The translations under genes and the position numbers were made by a program. Shown here piece by piece: positions 33,471 through 43,276 of a stretch of DNA of 64,000 nt. Numbering within the stretch: position 1 is the stretch's first letter; the number at the start of each line of letters is the position of its first letter. The stretch comes from GCA-2687025 sp964473525 (GTDB lineage: Bacteria; Poribacteria; WGA-4E; GCA-2687025): assembly GCA_964473525.1 (NCBI GenBank), contig CAYYPK010000013.1:1-64000 (forward strand). The letters are read 5' to 3'. The notes below the pieces were generated by a model, which saw only the letters and a list, made by a program, of their open reading frames with translations, did no database searches and was not told where the DNA came from.

Positions 33471-35411
33471 CTACCAGTGACCTGTGCCCAAGGGCATGCC
33501 GGTGAAGACGCTGGCTAACCCCCAAGCGCTCCTCGCCGATCCCTCGCCCAGTATCAGGCCCATCATCAGCCGCCCTACCTGCGCGTGCGCCCGCAAGCCG
33601 TAGAACCGAAGCGTCGTCCATTTGATGAGCCAACTCGCGAAGATGCACGACCAGAAGACGTGCATGCCCCAGCTGCTGGACACCGCGTAGCCTGCGGGAT
33701 GCAAAGGCCACCAGACGAAGCGGGAGCGCATGCCGGCGAACAGGAGCGTCACGCCCGCTCCCACGTAGTGGAAGACGGTTCTGGGCGTGTCCGGGGCCTG
33801 TGGCGCCGTCAGCCACCCCTGCAGCCGTGAGAATGTCTCGTTCCCGAAGATGAAGGTGGCGCCGACGATTCTATTTGTCGCGCCGTACCGGTAACAGACA
33901 TCGAGGAACGCCCAGAAGCATGTGACGCCGCCCAGGACCACCGCGATGGTCATCGCCCACACCAGCCGGCGATTGTCCAAACGCACCCGCTCAGCCATCT
34001 TGAAGCCCTCCAGCTGGTGAGGCATCGGATGGCTGCGGTACGCCCGCGTCAGGAACCAGAACAGCGACATCATCGTCAGGTTCCGCGACCCGATCGCGCG
34101 CGCGCCTCGGGCGATCGTCATCATCTGCTCCGGCCCGGCGTAATGGAGATCGTGCACAGGCGTGCCCAGTTCCGCCCTCATGCGCGTCACCGCCACCGAA
34201 ATCAGCATGTAGAGAGAGAAGAACACGGCCACGGCCCACAGAGACATGCCCGCGCGCAGGCAGAACGCCGCGATCAAGGTCGATCCGCCGACAAGGCCAC
34301 CCACGGCGACACGGTAACTCAACGGCTCGCGCGCCTCGTCGGGGAACACCTCGCCGCTCCACAGATGCTTGCCCACGCGTTGCAGGTGGCGCCGCGTTCC
34401 CCACAGAGCGAGCAATCCCAACGCCACATATCCTCCGGCGGTTTGCTCGGAGACGTACGGGAACCCACGAAGCGAACGCAGACCCAGAGCATCGGCAAGC
34501 ACCCTCTGTAGCTGCCATGACCAGAAGAAGAACCAACACGAGAACGAAAGGTCGAGTGGTATGAAGAAGCCCAGGCCGATAATGTACGGGTAGAACGCCA
34601 CGTTGATGCCGCCGAGGACGGACCACGGCCTCTGCGTGAACAGCAGGGATCCGATGTTCCGACGGGCGTACGGGATGAGCGGGAGCGCTGGCAGCAGCGT
34701 CTTCGATCCGTTGTAGGCTTCGAGGCCAAAGCCAATCAGTATCCCCGCCCACACCAACCGCCGACCGAAGAACTTGCTGGTGTCGCTAGCGAGCTCCACG
34801 GGCAGGTGGATGATCGGATACTCCAGCTTCTCCTGCTCGGCCCACTGACGGCGCACGATGGAGTTGAAGCAGAGCATCACGAAGACGAGCACGACGATGA
34901 AGAGGGACCACCACGCCGTCGGCGCCGCCCAGGCTCTCAGGACGTTGGGGCGGTAGAGGCTTGAGTCGCCCTCGTAGTACCCGCGCAACGCCGCTTCGTC
35001 GCTGATGGTCAGCCACGAGGGCAGCAGGTGCTGGAACAGCCCCGCCCAGTCGTTTTCTGGGGTGTCGAACCAGAACCCGTGCCCCACGGCGGGGATGAGT
35101 ATCTGCACCATGTCCGTGCTGCCGATGGCCGAAGCGATGCCCGCCATCGAGTAGACGACGAGGATTTCGTCGTCCCGCAACGCCGCGCGCGGCCACAGGC
35201 GGCGCACGCCGAGGTTGCCGAGGGAGAGGACGAACAGCAGGAAGACGGTGTTGAAGAACAGGGACACGACGGTCGGGTGGCCGGAATACCACACGATCTC
35301 GGTCGTGATGATCCAGTACGCGTTGATCGGTATGAACAGCGCGCCGAGTACCACCGCTTTGGCGGAGACTCGCCGCGTGGCGCGCCCCGAGGCGATATCG
35401 CTGCCCATCAT
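33471..35411 (-). CDS. DUF6785/DUF6784-type polytopic membrane protein 1
   Basis: 646 residues with about a dozen hydrophobic segments. Family-like motifs: INAYWIITTEIVWY, GHGFWFDTPEN, LLPSWLTISDE, SSLYRPNVLRAW, FIPLDLSFSCWFFFW, RSHPMPHQLEGFKM and VWWPLHPAGYAVSSSWG near the end. The second copy at 55972-57894 shares all of these. These proteins look like transporters, perhaps OPT-like, but no function is established. It lies downstream of a CehA-like hydrolase gene in the same direction, separated by a 12-bp hairpin, and is convergent with ABC-F gene 1. Confidence 0.75.
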   Translation of the reverse strand: MMGSDIASGRATRRVSAKAVVLGALFIPINAYWIITTEIVWYSGHPTVVSLFFNTVFLLFVLSLGNLGVRRLWPRAALRDDEILVVYSMAGIASAIGSTDMVQILIPAVGHGFWFDTPENDWAGLFQHLLPSWLTISDEAALRGYYEGDSSLYRPNVLRAWAAPTAWWSLFIVVLVFVMLCFNSIVRRQWAEQEKLEYPIIHLPVELASDTSKFFGRRLVWAGILIGFGLEAYNGSKTLLPALPLIPYARRNIGSLLFTQRPWSVLGGINVAFYPYIIGLGFFIPLDLSFSCWFFFWSWQLQRVLADALGLRSLRGFPYVSEQTAGGYVALGLLALWGTRRHLQRVGKHLWSGEVFPDEAREPLSYRVAVGGLVGGSTLIAAFCLRAGMSLWAVAVFFSLYMLISVAVTRMRAELGTPVHDLHYAGPEQMMTIARGARAIGSRNLTMMSLFWFLTRAYRSHPMPHQLEGFKMAERVRLDNRRLVWAMTIAVVLGGVTCFWAFLDVCYRYGATNRIVGATFIFGNETFSRLQGWLTAPQAPDTPRTVFHYVGAGVTLLFAGMRSRFVWWPLHPAGYAVSSSWGMHVFWSCIFASWLIKWTTLRFYGLRAHAQVGRLMMGLILGEGSARSAWGLASVFTGMPLGTGHW

Positions 35412-35458
35412 GGGCCGCCGCGCGGGGCGTCAAGTCCACGTCGTGACACGGGATTCCT

Positions 35459-35490
35459 CCTGTCGGTCGGTCTCGGCGCCGACCGACAGG
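35459..35490 (-). terminator. Perfect 12-bp hairpin after CehA-like gene
   Basis: CCTGTCGGTCGG (35459-35470) pairs perfectly with 35479-35490 around an 8-base loop, eight bases past the stop of the hydrolase gene. There is no T-run on the minus side, so it may be a terminator, a processing site or an attenuator before the DUF6785 gene. Confidence 0.55.
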
Positions 35491-35498
35491 TTGACACT

Positions 35499-38003
35499 CT
35501 AGTGCTTGATCCCCAGCGCGTGCATGCGCTTGTGGATGGCGTCCATCGCCTGATGGAACGGCTCCTCCAGGTACGCGAGGTGGTCGTCCAGCCCGTGGTG
35601 GTGCGTCACCGTCTCGGGCTCCCACTGCAAGCTGCGCTGCCGGATGTAGTCCACGCCTCCGTTGAGCAGCGTCAGGAGATAGTTAGCCGCTTCCGCGTCA
35701 AACATCCACCACTCGCCACCGACCGCGAGGTACACGGGCGACGTGTGCGCCATGATCCCGCGTCCCCAGCCGTCGTGGTGCGGCACGCTGTCGAAGTAGC
35801 CCGGCCCAGAGCAGCGTGTGGCGATCCACGAGTGCTTGTCGACGCGGATGCGCTCGTCAAGCGCCATGGATTTCGTGCCGCCAGACTCCTCGGAGCGCGC
35901 CACGACCTCGCCGTTCACGATGATCTCGAGACTGTGGAACGGCAGCACGCTCACCGCTGACGCCTGGACGTGCACCTCGCCACCGTTGCCGGGAAGGTTG
36001 ATCGTGCTGCCGATGGGTTGCCCCTCGACGCTGAACGACAGCAGCGGGCCGCCGCTGTGGAAGGTGTTGCCGCCCGCCAGGTTCTTGCACCACGTGTCGT
36101 AGTTGAACGGCTGGTCGTCCGGGATGTGCACGTACGTGCGGTAGATGCCCAGGGGCACGTCCGCGGTCATCTTGTCCGTGCCTCCAACGAGCGGCAGCTT
36201 GTACCCGCAGTTCAGGTACCGGTAGTACTCGTTGTGCATGTACGAGTCGTGGACGAGCCACTCGGCAGCGTCCGCGCGGCCGGTCGTGATGAGCGCGGCG
36301 GGCTCGCAGTTGGGGTTCGGCAGGTGAGGGATAATCACCGTCCCGCCCTGCTCGTGGCAGGCGTCCGCCCACCGCGACAGCGTCGTCTCCATGTTCCCGC
36401 CGAGCTCCGCCTCGCCCGGCCCGTCGGAGCACCACGGATTCACCGGCTCCTTGAGACCCAGAAGCGTGAGGTGTCCGAGGATGTGCTGCCGATTCTCCTG
36501 CGTGGCGTACACGATCGTGTCGCCGTCGGGTGACACGTTGGGACGTCCCACGAACTCTTCGGTGTTGGTGAAGAGGTGCCCCCACTGCGACAGCAGCAGG
36601 TTGATGACGTTGACCCCCTCGCCCGCCGCCTCGGTGTGCGCGCCCTGCGTCGAGAGGAAGTGCACGTGCGTGTCGCCGCTGAAGTACCGCTCCGCGTTCA
36701 TGTCGCGGAGGCGCTTCATGCGGAACACGAGCTCCTGCTGCCCGGGGTCGATGGTCACCTTCTCGCGGATCGGCTCGTACTCGTAGCCGCGCGCGATGTC
36801 CGCGATGACTTCGCCGCGTGGCAACCAACCCTCGCACTTCCCGTTGATGTACGCGTAGGTGATCTGGCCCAGCTTCACATCCCCGCCGATGTCCATGTGC
36901 CACGTGCCCATGTCGGAGTTCACGTGGTTGTGGTGGCCGTGCGGCTGATACGGGATGCCGTCGGTGGAGCGGAAGTGGATGCGGCACGGCAGCGTCTCGC
37001 CCGTCGCGTCGTCCACCACGCGTGTGCGAACCCAGTTGCGCCCCTCGTCGACCATGATGAACTTGACGCGGTCGCCGTCCGTCACTTCCTTCTCTGCTTG
37101 GAGCTCGCCCCAGTTGACGGAGCCGATCTCCTCGCCCTCCTGGTCCACTGAGACCGTCGCGGAAGGCGTAGCCGCCACCTGCACATACGCTGGGCTGCTC
37201 GCGTTGCTCTTCGTCTCACCCCATCCGATGAAGGGATCGGCGAGGAACGACTCGTCGGCGTCCGCCGGCAGCGGATACGGGTATGTCGCCGTCCCTCGAT
37301 CCACGCGCACGGACAGGTCGAACCGCTTGGACGCGTCCTCTTCGCGGAGGAGTTCCAGCTTCACGTCCTTCTTCGCGATGCGGGTGAACGGATGTTCGTT
37401 GGCGTGTCCCAGCGTGATGCCGCCGATGTAGAACGTCGGGCCCTTGGGCGTCACGCGTATCTCCGCAAGCTCCTGTTCCGGGTGAGGGTTCACCCAGACC
37501 CACAGGTAGAAGTCGCGCGGCCACGCCTGCGTCGCCTCGGTCTGTCGGTGGCCGGCGCCTCCCCATTGGCCCTCGTGCCGCGCCACTAAGCCATCGTTCG
37601 TGTCGGGGTAGGCAAGCAGCGCGAGCTGTCCCCACCCGGACGGAATGATGCCGATCTCCAAACGCTCGCGCATCGGGAGCGCCAGCTCGGATCCGTCCGC
37701 GTGCACGAACGTGTAGTCCGCGCAGACGCGTCCAATGGGGTCGCCCTCGTACACCTGGGAGTCGACCAGCCGGTGGGCGATGATCACCGTGCGCGCGGTC
37801 GCGCCGACAGGGATGGTCACCTCGTCCATCGACGCCCCATCGCCGCCAGCGATGACCGCCCGGTTCGCGTCGGCCCCCAGGACGAACGGGAGACCATGGT
37901 ACTCGCAGGCCCCGACGGGGATCGTCCGATCCGCGCCGAGAACCGACGCGTCGGAGTTGCAGAGGGCGCTGATGTCTAGCGGCTGGTAATCGGTAGTGGG
38001 CAC
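35499..38003 (-). CDS. CehA/McbA-like metallohydrolase
   Basis: 834 residues without a signal peptide. The N-terminal half is beta-rich. The PHP-like metal site starts at about residue 440 (YFSGDTHVHFLS), continues with GGTVIIPHLPNPN and GGTDKMTADVPLG, and a C-terminal beta domain follows (IVNGEVVARSEESGG). CehA/McbA relatives hydrolyse carbamates and other esters, but this subgroup, common in Poribacteria-like genomes, has no assigned substrate. It lies between a SIS isomerase gene and a DUF6785 transporter-like gene, all on the minus strand. Confidence 0.75.
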   Translation of the reverse strand: MPTTDYQPLDISALCNSDASVLGADRTIPVGACEYHGLPFVLGADANRAVIAGGDGASMDEVTIPVGATARTVIIAHRLVDSQVYEGDPIGRVCADYTFVHADGSELALPMRERLEIGIIPSGWGQLALLAYPDTNDGLVARHEGQWGGAGHRQTEATQAWPRDFYLWVWVNPHPEQELAEIRVTPKGPTFYIGGITLGHANEHPFTRIAKKDVKLELLREEDASKRFDLSVRVDRGTATYPYPLPADADESFLADPFIGWGETKSNASSPAYVQVAATPSATVSVDQEGEEIGSVNWGELQAEKEVTDGDRVKFIMVDEGRNWVRTRVVDDATGETLPCRIHFRSTDGIPYQPHGHHNHVNSDMGTWHMDIGGDVKLGQITYAYINGKCEGWLPRGEVIADIARGYEYEPIREKVTIDPGQQELVFRMKRLRDMNAERYFSGDTHVHFLSTQGAHTEAAGEGVNVINLLLSQWGHLFTNTEEFVGRPNVSPDGDTIVYATQENRQHILGHLTLLGLKEPVNPWCSDGPGEAELGGNMETTLSRWADACHEQGGTVIIPHLPNPNCEPAALITTGRADAAEWLVHDSYMHNEYYRYLNCGYKLPLVGGTDKMTADVPLGIYRTYVHIPDDQPFNYDTWCKNLAGGNTFHSGGPLLSFSVEGQPIGSTINLPGNGGEVHVQASAVSVLPFHSLEIIVNGEVVARSEESGGTKSMALDERIRVDKHSWIATRCSGPGYFDSVPHHDGWGRGIMAHTSPVYLAVGGEWWMFDAEAANYLLTLLNGGVDYIRQRSLQWEPETVTHHHGLDDHLAYLEEPFHQAMDAIHKRMHALGIKH

Positions 38004-38070
38004 GTCTCGCTCCTCACCGGCAGGCGTGGCAGTGGCATGTCGCGCCAGAGTCTACCGGAGGGAGGGAGGG

Positions 38071-38604
38071 CTACTCAAGATTCGCGTGCAGGCGCCAGAC
38101 GGCCTCCGCCGATACCCCGAGGCGAACGGCTACGAGACCCGCGAGTGTGTCGAGCGTCAGCAGGAGTACGTGTTCGTAGCGCGAGTTGCCGAGCTGCTCG
38201 GAGGGCGCCGTTGGGATGGCGACGACGTGGTCGGCGACCGTGCCAAGGCGTGACGCGGCGCGGGCGGTCACCGCAAGTACGGTTGCCCCGTAACCCGCCG
38301 CTGTCTCGGCCTGGTAACAGGTCGTCTGCGTCTCTCCGGAGCCAGAGCAAGCCACGAGCAGATCGCCGCTTGCCACGGCGGGGCAGGTCGCCTCGCCCAC
38401 GACGTGCGTATCCATGCCGAGCTGTGCCAGCCGCATGGCGAACATCTGGCCGACCAGGCCGGATCGGCCCTGTCCGCTCACAAAACAGCGGGGCGCCGCA
38501 GCTACAGTCGCGGCTGCGTCAGACAGCGCCGCCGTATCGACGGCCTCGACGCTGGACTGAGCCTCAGCGAGGGTCTGCGCGAGCATGGAGCGTGCGTCGG
38601 GCAT
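38071..38604 (-). CDS. SIS-domain sugar isomerase (6-phospho-3-hexuloisomerase-like)
   Basis: 177 residues forming a single SIS domain: FVSGQGRSGLVGQMFAMRLA (phosphosugar loop), then LLVACSGSGETQTT, VLAVTARAASRLGTVADHVV and IPTAPSEQLGNSRYEH. Length and motifs match HxlB-like 6-phospho-3-hexuloisomerases of the ribulose-monophosphate route. The partner hexulose-phosphate synthase (hxlA) is not adjacent, so other phosphosugars are possible. It lies 67 bases upstream of the CehA-like gene in the same direction. Confidence 0.75.
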   Translation of the reverse strand: MPDARSMLAQTLAEAQSSVEAVDTAALSDAAATVAAAPRCFVSGQGRSGLVGQMFAMRLAQLGMDTHVVGEATCPAVASGDLLVACSGSGETQTTCYQAETAAGYGATVLAVTARAASRLGTVADHVVAIPTAPSEQLGNSRYEHVLLLTLDTLAGLVAVRLGVSAEAVWRLHANLE

Positions 38605-38661
38605 GAGCGGGCCGCCCGGTTGCGAGGGGCCGGTTACGGGCTGCCTGTTACGCCCGACCAG

Positions 38662-39492
38662 CTACGCGAGGAACGGGTTGTGCGCCTTCTCCTCGGCGAT
38701 CGTGGTCGACGGACCGTGCCCTGGGTAGAGGCGGGTGGCGTCCGACAGGGCGAACAGCTTCTCGACGGAAGCGTGACTCGCCTCGAACGAGTAGTTCGGC
38801 TTCCCCATGGAGCCCGCGAAGATCAGGTCGCCGATGAACGCGATTCCGCCCGTGGCGAACGTGACGCAGCCCTTCGAGTGACCCGGCGTCGTTAGCACGC
38901 GGACATCGAGAGAACCGACGCGGTACGTGTCGTCGTCACCTAGTCGGAAGTGCTCACCCACGCCGCGTGGGAGTCTCATGTCCTCGCCCAGCACGACCGG
39001 TACCTTCAAGGCCTGCTGCACCGCGTCAACGCCCTCGACGTGGTCCGCGTGCTCGTGCGTCAGGAGGATCGCCTGCGCGTTCAGGCCGTGTTCCTTGACG
39101 GCGTCGAGCGCCTGCTCCGGCGCCGCTGCCGTGTCGATGACCGCGGCCGATTTCGTCTTGCGGCACACGAGGATGTACGAGAACACCGGGTAGCCGCCTA
39201 CAAAGTTCTGGAGCCGAATCACATCGGCGTCGGCGTCGACGACGCCCGGTTCATCTTCTGGCGCCCAGGCTTCGGTGGCGATGGCGTACAGGCGGTCGGC
39301 GTCAAGTCCTACGGCCTTGGCGATAGCCGCGTTCTCTTCGGTGGACGGCGCCCGCTCGTAGCTCTCAAGCGCGCGCAGCTCCCCCTCGGCGATGCCTGCT
39401 TCGGCCGCGACGGCCGACAGCGACTTGCCCATGCCCGCGCGCGCTTTGCCGATGATGTCGCCGAATTCGTCTTCGAGAGCGATTGTCGGCAT
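38662..39492 (-). CDS. HTH-metallo-beta-lactamase fusion (glyoxalase II-like)
   Basis: 276 residues from ATG 39492, with AGGAGG nine bases upstream. The first 75 residues look like an XRE-type helix-turn-helix (GKSLSAVAAEAGIAEGELRALESYERAPS). The rest is an MBL-fold hydrolase with THEHADHVEG (HxHxDH near 144), TTPGHSKGCV, FIGDLIFAG and LYPGHGPST, resembling glyoxalase II or persulfide dioxygenase-type enzymes. The fusion suggests a DNA-binding or substrate-gated enzyme; no known member is recalled. It lies next to the PpiD-like gene. Confidence 0.8.
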   Translation of the reverse strand: MPTIALEDEFGDIIGKARAGMGKSLSAVAAEAGIAEGELRALESYERAPSTEENAAIAKAVGLDADRLYAIATEAWAPEDEPGVVDADADVIRLQNFVGGYPVFSYILVCRKTKSAAVIDTAAAPEQALDAVKEHGLNAQAILLTHEHADHVEGVDAVQQALKVPVVLGEDMRLPRGVGEHFRLGDDDTYRVGSLDVRVLTTPGHSKGCVTFATGGIAFIGDLIFAGSMGKPNYSFEASHASVEKLFALSDATRLYPGHGPSTTIAEEKAHNPFLA

Positions 39493-39533
39493 ACGCCGCG
39501 CCTCCTGTCGCGTGGTGGGTGCTGATGCGGTCG

Positions 39534-41480
39534 CTAGAACGCGCCGATGACCTCGGCGTTCCGTTCAATGACGGCGCGGTCGCGGATGTCCTCGTACCAC
39601 ACGCCGAAGTAGTTCTGGCCCTTGGTGTTCATGGCGCTCGCGCGCAGGTTCGTCGACTCGGCGTCCGTCATTTCCGCCGGGTCGGCGTCGGTGCGTTCTG
39701 TCAACTGGACGATATACGCGGCGCGCCGTCCCTCGAAGACGCCTTGCACCTCGTCCTGGTCCATCTGGAACGCCGCGACCATCGCTGGCAGGCAGTAGCC
39801 CATGCCGGAAACGTACCCTTCTGGGCGCGTCGCGAATTCGCCCGTGTCGCGCGGCGTAAGAGGCGGAGTCGAGTCGCCGTCCGCGACTTCGTACTTGGCC
39901 GCGAGCGAGTCTATGTCCTCGGAGCCGTCGTACAGAGACCACAGCGCCTTGGCCGCCGACACTGCGAGGTCGCGTGATCGCTGCTTCTTCACTATAGCAA
40001 CGACATCGTCCTTCACGTCATCGAACGGCGCGACGCCGGCCGGACGTGTGCTGTTCACGCGGGTGATGTAGTAGCCCAGCACGTTCGCGCCACGCCGGTC
40101 CTGAATCTCGAGCGGCCGCTTCCACACGCCCGGACGCGTCTCGAACGACTGGGTGATGAGTGCCTTCGGGTCGTGTTGGACGCCGATCGCAGAGATGCTC
40201 GTGTCCGACCGGGATACGTACCCAGTGGAAGCCAGCGACGCGGCGTACGTCGCGAACTGCTCCTGAGCGACGGCGGCCTCAACGCCCTCGGCGTCGATCT
40301 CGAAGAACAACTCCTCGGCGTCTACGCGCGCCTTCTCGATCTGGGCGGCGGTGCGGAGCGTCGCCTCAATGTCGCCTCGCACGACCGCGAGGCCCTGCTC
40401 GGGGATCCTGCGTTCGGTAAGACGGATGATGTGAAAGCCGAACGTCGACTCCACCACGGGCGACAGGTCGCCCGCCTCTTGCAGCGCAAAGGCAGCCGCC
40501 GCGAACGGCTCGACCATGGCTCCCCGGCGGGGGAAGAACCCGAGATCCCCGCCGTTGGCGCCCGAGCCGGGATCCTCTGAGTGCTCGCGAGCTAGCTCGG
40601 CGAAGTCGGCGCCCTCCGCTTGGGCTAGCTCGAGGATCTCGTCGATCTTCGCGCGCGCCGCCGCGCGCTCCTCGTCACCCGCGCCGGCCTCCACCTTCCT
40701 CAGGATGTGGCTCGCCTTGACCTCTTCCGGCTTCACGTAGTCGCTCTTGTGGCGTTCGTAGTACGCCTCCACGTCAGCGTCCGACACCTCGACGGTTACG
40801 ACCTTCGGGTCGACCTCCACGTAATCGACCTCGACGCCCGCGGGTCGCCAGAACAGGTCGGAGTGCGCGCCGTAGAAGGCTCGCGCGTCCTCGTCGGACA
40901 CCTCGACGTCGCCTTCCTTGCTGAGATACGTGAACTCGACGAACCGGAGCTTCGCCTTGGTGTTCTGCTCGCGATACCTGTTCTCGATGTCGTAAGCCGT
41001 CACGAGCGGCATGTTCTGGACGGTGTTGTGCAGTCGATTAATGGACTGGCTACGCCAGAACAGGTCGATCGCCTGCGCCTGGGGCAGTCCGCGGTATGCG
41101 CGAAACTGGTCGCTCAGGTCGGTGCTCTTGCCGATGGCTCGTTGGAGCTGGCGCGGCTCGGGGGTGAGTCCACCCTCCTCCGCCTGCTGAAGGAAGAGAG
41201 CGCGAAGTGTCAGCAACTCCTGTGCTTCCTTGTCGAGGTCTACGTCCTGTCCCGCCATCCGCTGGCGCTGCGACCGATCCGAGGCCTCGCGGCGGGCCTC
41301 CTGGTATTCGTTCGCGCTGACGGCCTCGCCGTTGACCTTCATCGCCCACGGGCCGCCACCGCCATTGAATAGGGCGCTCGGGTCGAGGCCGACAAGGAAC
41401 ACCATGCCAAGCGCGAACACAGCCGCCATGACCCACATGATGATGCTCTTGAACATCCGGCCGCGGAAAAAGCCCATCAT
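39534..41480 (-). CDS. PpiD/SurA-like peptidyl-prolyl isomerase
   Basis: 648 residues. An N-terminal membrane helix (IIMWVMAAVFALGMVFLVG) anchors a SurA_N-like chaperone region (about 45-230). A parvulin domain at about 250-360 reads KASHILRKVEAG, FAELAREHSEDPGSGANGGDLGFFPRGAM-like, and FGFHIIRLTER. A second, degenerate region follows (about 390-640). PpiD sits at the Sec translocon exit and helps proteins leave the membrane. Its neighbour on the other strand is lnt. Confidence 0.88.
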   Translation of the reverse strand: MMGFFRGRMFKSIIMWVMAAVFALGMVFLVGLDPSALFNGGGGPWAMKVNGEAVSANEYQEARREASDRSQRQRMAGQDVDLDKEAQELLTLRALFLQQAEEGGLTPEPRQLQRAIGKSTDLSDQFRAYRGLPQAQAIDLFWRSQSINRLHNTVQNMPLVTAYDIENRYREQNTKAKLRFVEFTYLSKEGDVEVSDEDARAFYGAHSDLFWRPAGVEVDYVEVDPKVVTVEVSDADVEAYYERHKSDYVKPEEVKASHILRKVEAGAGDEERAAARAKIDEILELAQAEGADFAELAREHSEDPGSGANGGDLGFFPRRGAMVEPFAAAAFALQEAGDLSPVVESTFGFHIIRLTERRIPEQGLAVVRGDIEATLRTAAQIEKARVDAEELFFEIDAEGVEAAVAQEQFATYAASLASTGYVSRSDTSISAIGVQHDPKALITQSFETRPGVWKRPLEIQDRRGANVLGYYITRVNSTRPAGVAPFDDVKDDVVAIVKKQRSRDLAVSAAKALWSLYDGSEDIDSLAAKYEVADGDSTPPLTPRDTGEFATRPEGYVSGMGYCLPAMVAAFQMDQDEVQGVFEGRRAAYIVQLTERTDADPAEMTDAESTNLRASAMNTKGQNYFGVWYEDIRDRAVIERNAEVIGAF

Positions 41481-41521
41481 CGAGATCGGTCTCCGTGTGA
41501 TTCGTTGGGGAAATAGACCTG

Positions 41522-41530
41522 TGATATACT
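41522..41530 (+). promoter_or_regulatory. Extended -10 element upstream of lnt
   Basis: TGATATACT, the closest match to consensus TATAAT after the ABC-F 2 site, lies 116 bases before the lnt ATG in the divergent gap with the PpiD-like gene. Confidence 0.55.
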
Positions 41531-41646
41531 AGCTCAACGGCGTTGGGCTTTCAAACGGCCGAGCCGCCGGAAGCCCTGGCGCCGCGCGGGATGCGTCCCG
41601 TTCGCCCACCTGCGCAAACGTCGCGCCCAAGGACAGAGACGAGCAT

Positions 41647-43245
41647 ATGGAGCGCCGGTTACACGCGCGTTGGCACGCCCCCGCGCTGACGGCGACGTAC
41701 GCCGCGCTCACCGTCCTCGCCCACCCCGACGCGGCCCTCTCGTTCCTGGGATGGGTCTGCCTGGTTCCGCTCCTGTTCCTCATGAGGTCGCGCGCGAGTC
41801 GCGGCGGCCTCCTTCGGTGGACGTGGGCCGCTGGGTTCGTTAGCTACTTCGGCACGGTTGGGTGGATCTGCCGCGTCGGCGAATACTCTGGACTTACGCA
41901 GCCGTGGGGATGGGTGGCTGGCGTCGTAGGCGCGGTAACGCTCGGGGCGTACATGGGCCTCTACGTCGCGCTCTTCGCCTGGTTGGTCCAGATGACGTTG
42001 TCCCGCGCGCGTGGCCTCGCCTACACGCTCGGCGTCGCCGTGCTATGGACGTTCTGTGAGTGGCTCCGCAGCTGGATCATCACGGGCTTCCCATGGGTCG
42101 CCCTTGGCTACAGCCAGTGGAACGCCCTGCCGATGGCGCGCATCGCCAGCTTCGGCGGGGTGGCCGGCGTCACCTTCCTGCTCGCCATGGCGAATGCCGC
42201 CGTTGCCGACTGCGTGGCGAGCTTCAAGGAGGGAGAACGCGCGCGACTGTGGCGCCCACTTGCCGCGCCTGCTTGCGTCGTCCTCATCGCGCTCGGTATG
42301 GGCTGGCTTACCACCGCGCGGCCAGATGTCGAGGCCATCTCGACGCGCGTGGCGATCGTGCCGGGGAACATCCCGCAGGACGAACGGTGGGACGTCGCCA
42401 GCCTCGCGAAGAACCTGCGCGCCTACATCGACCTGCTGGAGACAGCGGCAGCGGACGGACCCGACCTGATCGTCATGCCCGAGACGGCGATTCCTTACCC
42501 GTACCTGACTGCCGACGACCGGACGCTCTTTGCGGATGTGTCCGTGCGAACGGGGATCCCCATACTCTTCGGCGCTCCCCGTGTTGAGCGGGACGCGGCG
42601 ACAGGCGCGCGGATCGCCTTCAACGGCGCGCTCGTGTTGCGGCCCGACGGCACGTTCAGCGCCCCATACGACAAGCAGCACCTGGTGCCGTTCGGTGAGT
42701 TCATCCCGCTTCGGCGTTACATGCCGGAGTTCCTCCAGCGCGCGGTCGGAGTTGGCGATCAGCGGGCGGGCGCGTCACCCGTCATCCTGCCCGTGGAGAC
42801 CGAGCCCGCGCTCATCCTCGCAGGCGTACCCATCTGCTTCGAGTCGGTGTTCCCGGCCATCGCGCGCGAGTTCACCAACGAGGGCGCCAATCTCATCGCC
42901 GTCATCACGAACGACGGATGGTACGACGGCACCGCCGCCATCGCGCAACACAACGCGTTTTCCGTGTTCCGCGCGATCGAGACGGGCCGCACCGTCGTCC
43001 GCGCGGCGAACCGGGGCATTTCATGCGTCATCGACGCGGACGGGAATACGCGCGAACACGTCATCGCCCCGACCGATCGTGACGGTATCATAGTTGAGGA
43101 TGTTCCCCTTCTCAGGAGCATGACGGTGTACGCGCGCGTGGGCGACTGGGTGTCACCCCTGAGCGTGGCCGCCGTCGCGGGTATGCTGGTGCTGTCTGTG
43201 TACCGCCGTAGAGCGCCGACCGCGGAACCCGGTGACAACGGGTAA
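41647..43245 (+). CDS. lnt: Apolipoprotein N-acyltransferase
   Basis: 532 residues. Lnt adds the third acyl chain to lipoproteins in the inner membrane. Several N-terminal helices are followed by the nitrilase-type periplasmic domain (about 235-505). The catalytic triad is visible: E279 in VMPETAIPYP, K343 in YDKQHLVPFGEF and C397 in PICFESVFPA, closely matching the spacing of E. coli Lnt. The N-terminal ATG at 41647 follows a weak site. The presence of Lnt fits the many lipoproteins nearby. Confidence 0.95.
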   Translation: MERRLHARWHAPALTATYAALTVLAHPDAALSFLGWVCLVPLLFLMRSRASRGGLLRWTWAAGFVSYFGTVGWICRVGEYSGLTQPWGWVAGVVGAVTLGAYMGLYVALFAWLVQMTLSRARGLAYTLGVAVLWTFCEWLRSWIITGFPWVALGYSQWNALPMARIASFGGVAGVTFLLAMANAAVADCVASFKEGERARLWRPLAAPACVVLIALGMGWLTTARPDVEAISTRVAIVPGNIPQDERWDVASLAKNLRAYIDLLETAAADGPDLIVMPETAIPYPYLTADDRTLFADVSVRTGIPILFGAPRVERDAATGARIAFNGALVLRPDGTFSAPYDKQHLVPFGEFIPLRRYMPEFLQRAVGVGDQRAGASPVILPVETEPALILAGVPICFESVFPAIAREFTNEGANLIAVITNDGWYDGTAAIAQHNAFSVFRAIETGRTVVRAANRGISCVIDADGNTREHVIAPTDRDGIIVEDVPLLRSMTVYARVGDWVSPLSVAAVAGMLVLSVYRRRAPTAEPGDNG

Positions 43246-43276
43246 CCGAGCGTCGGCATTTCGAAGGGAGCCCGAG

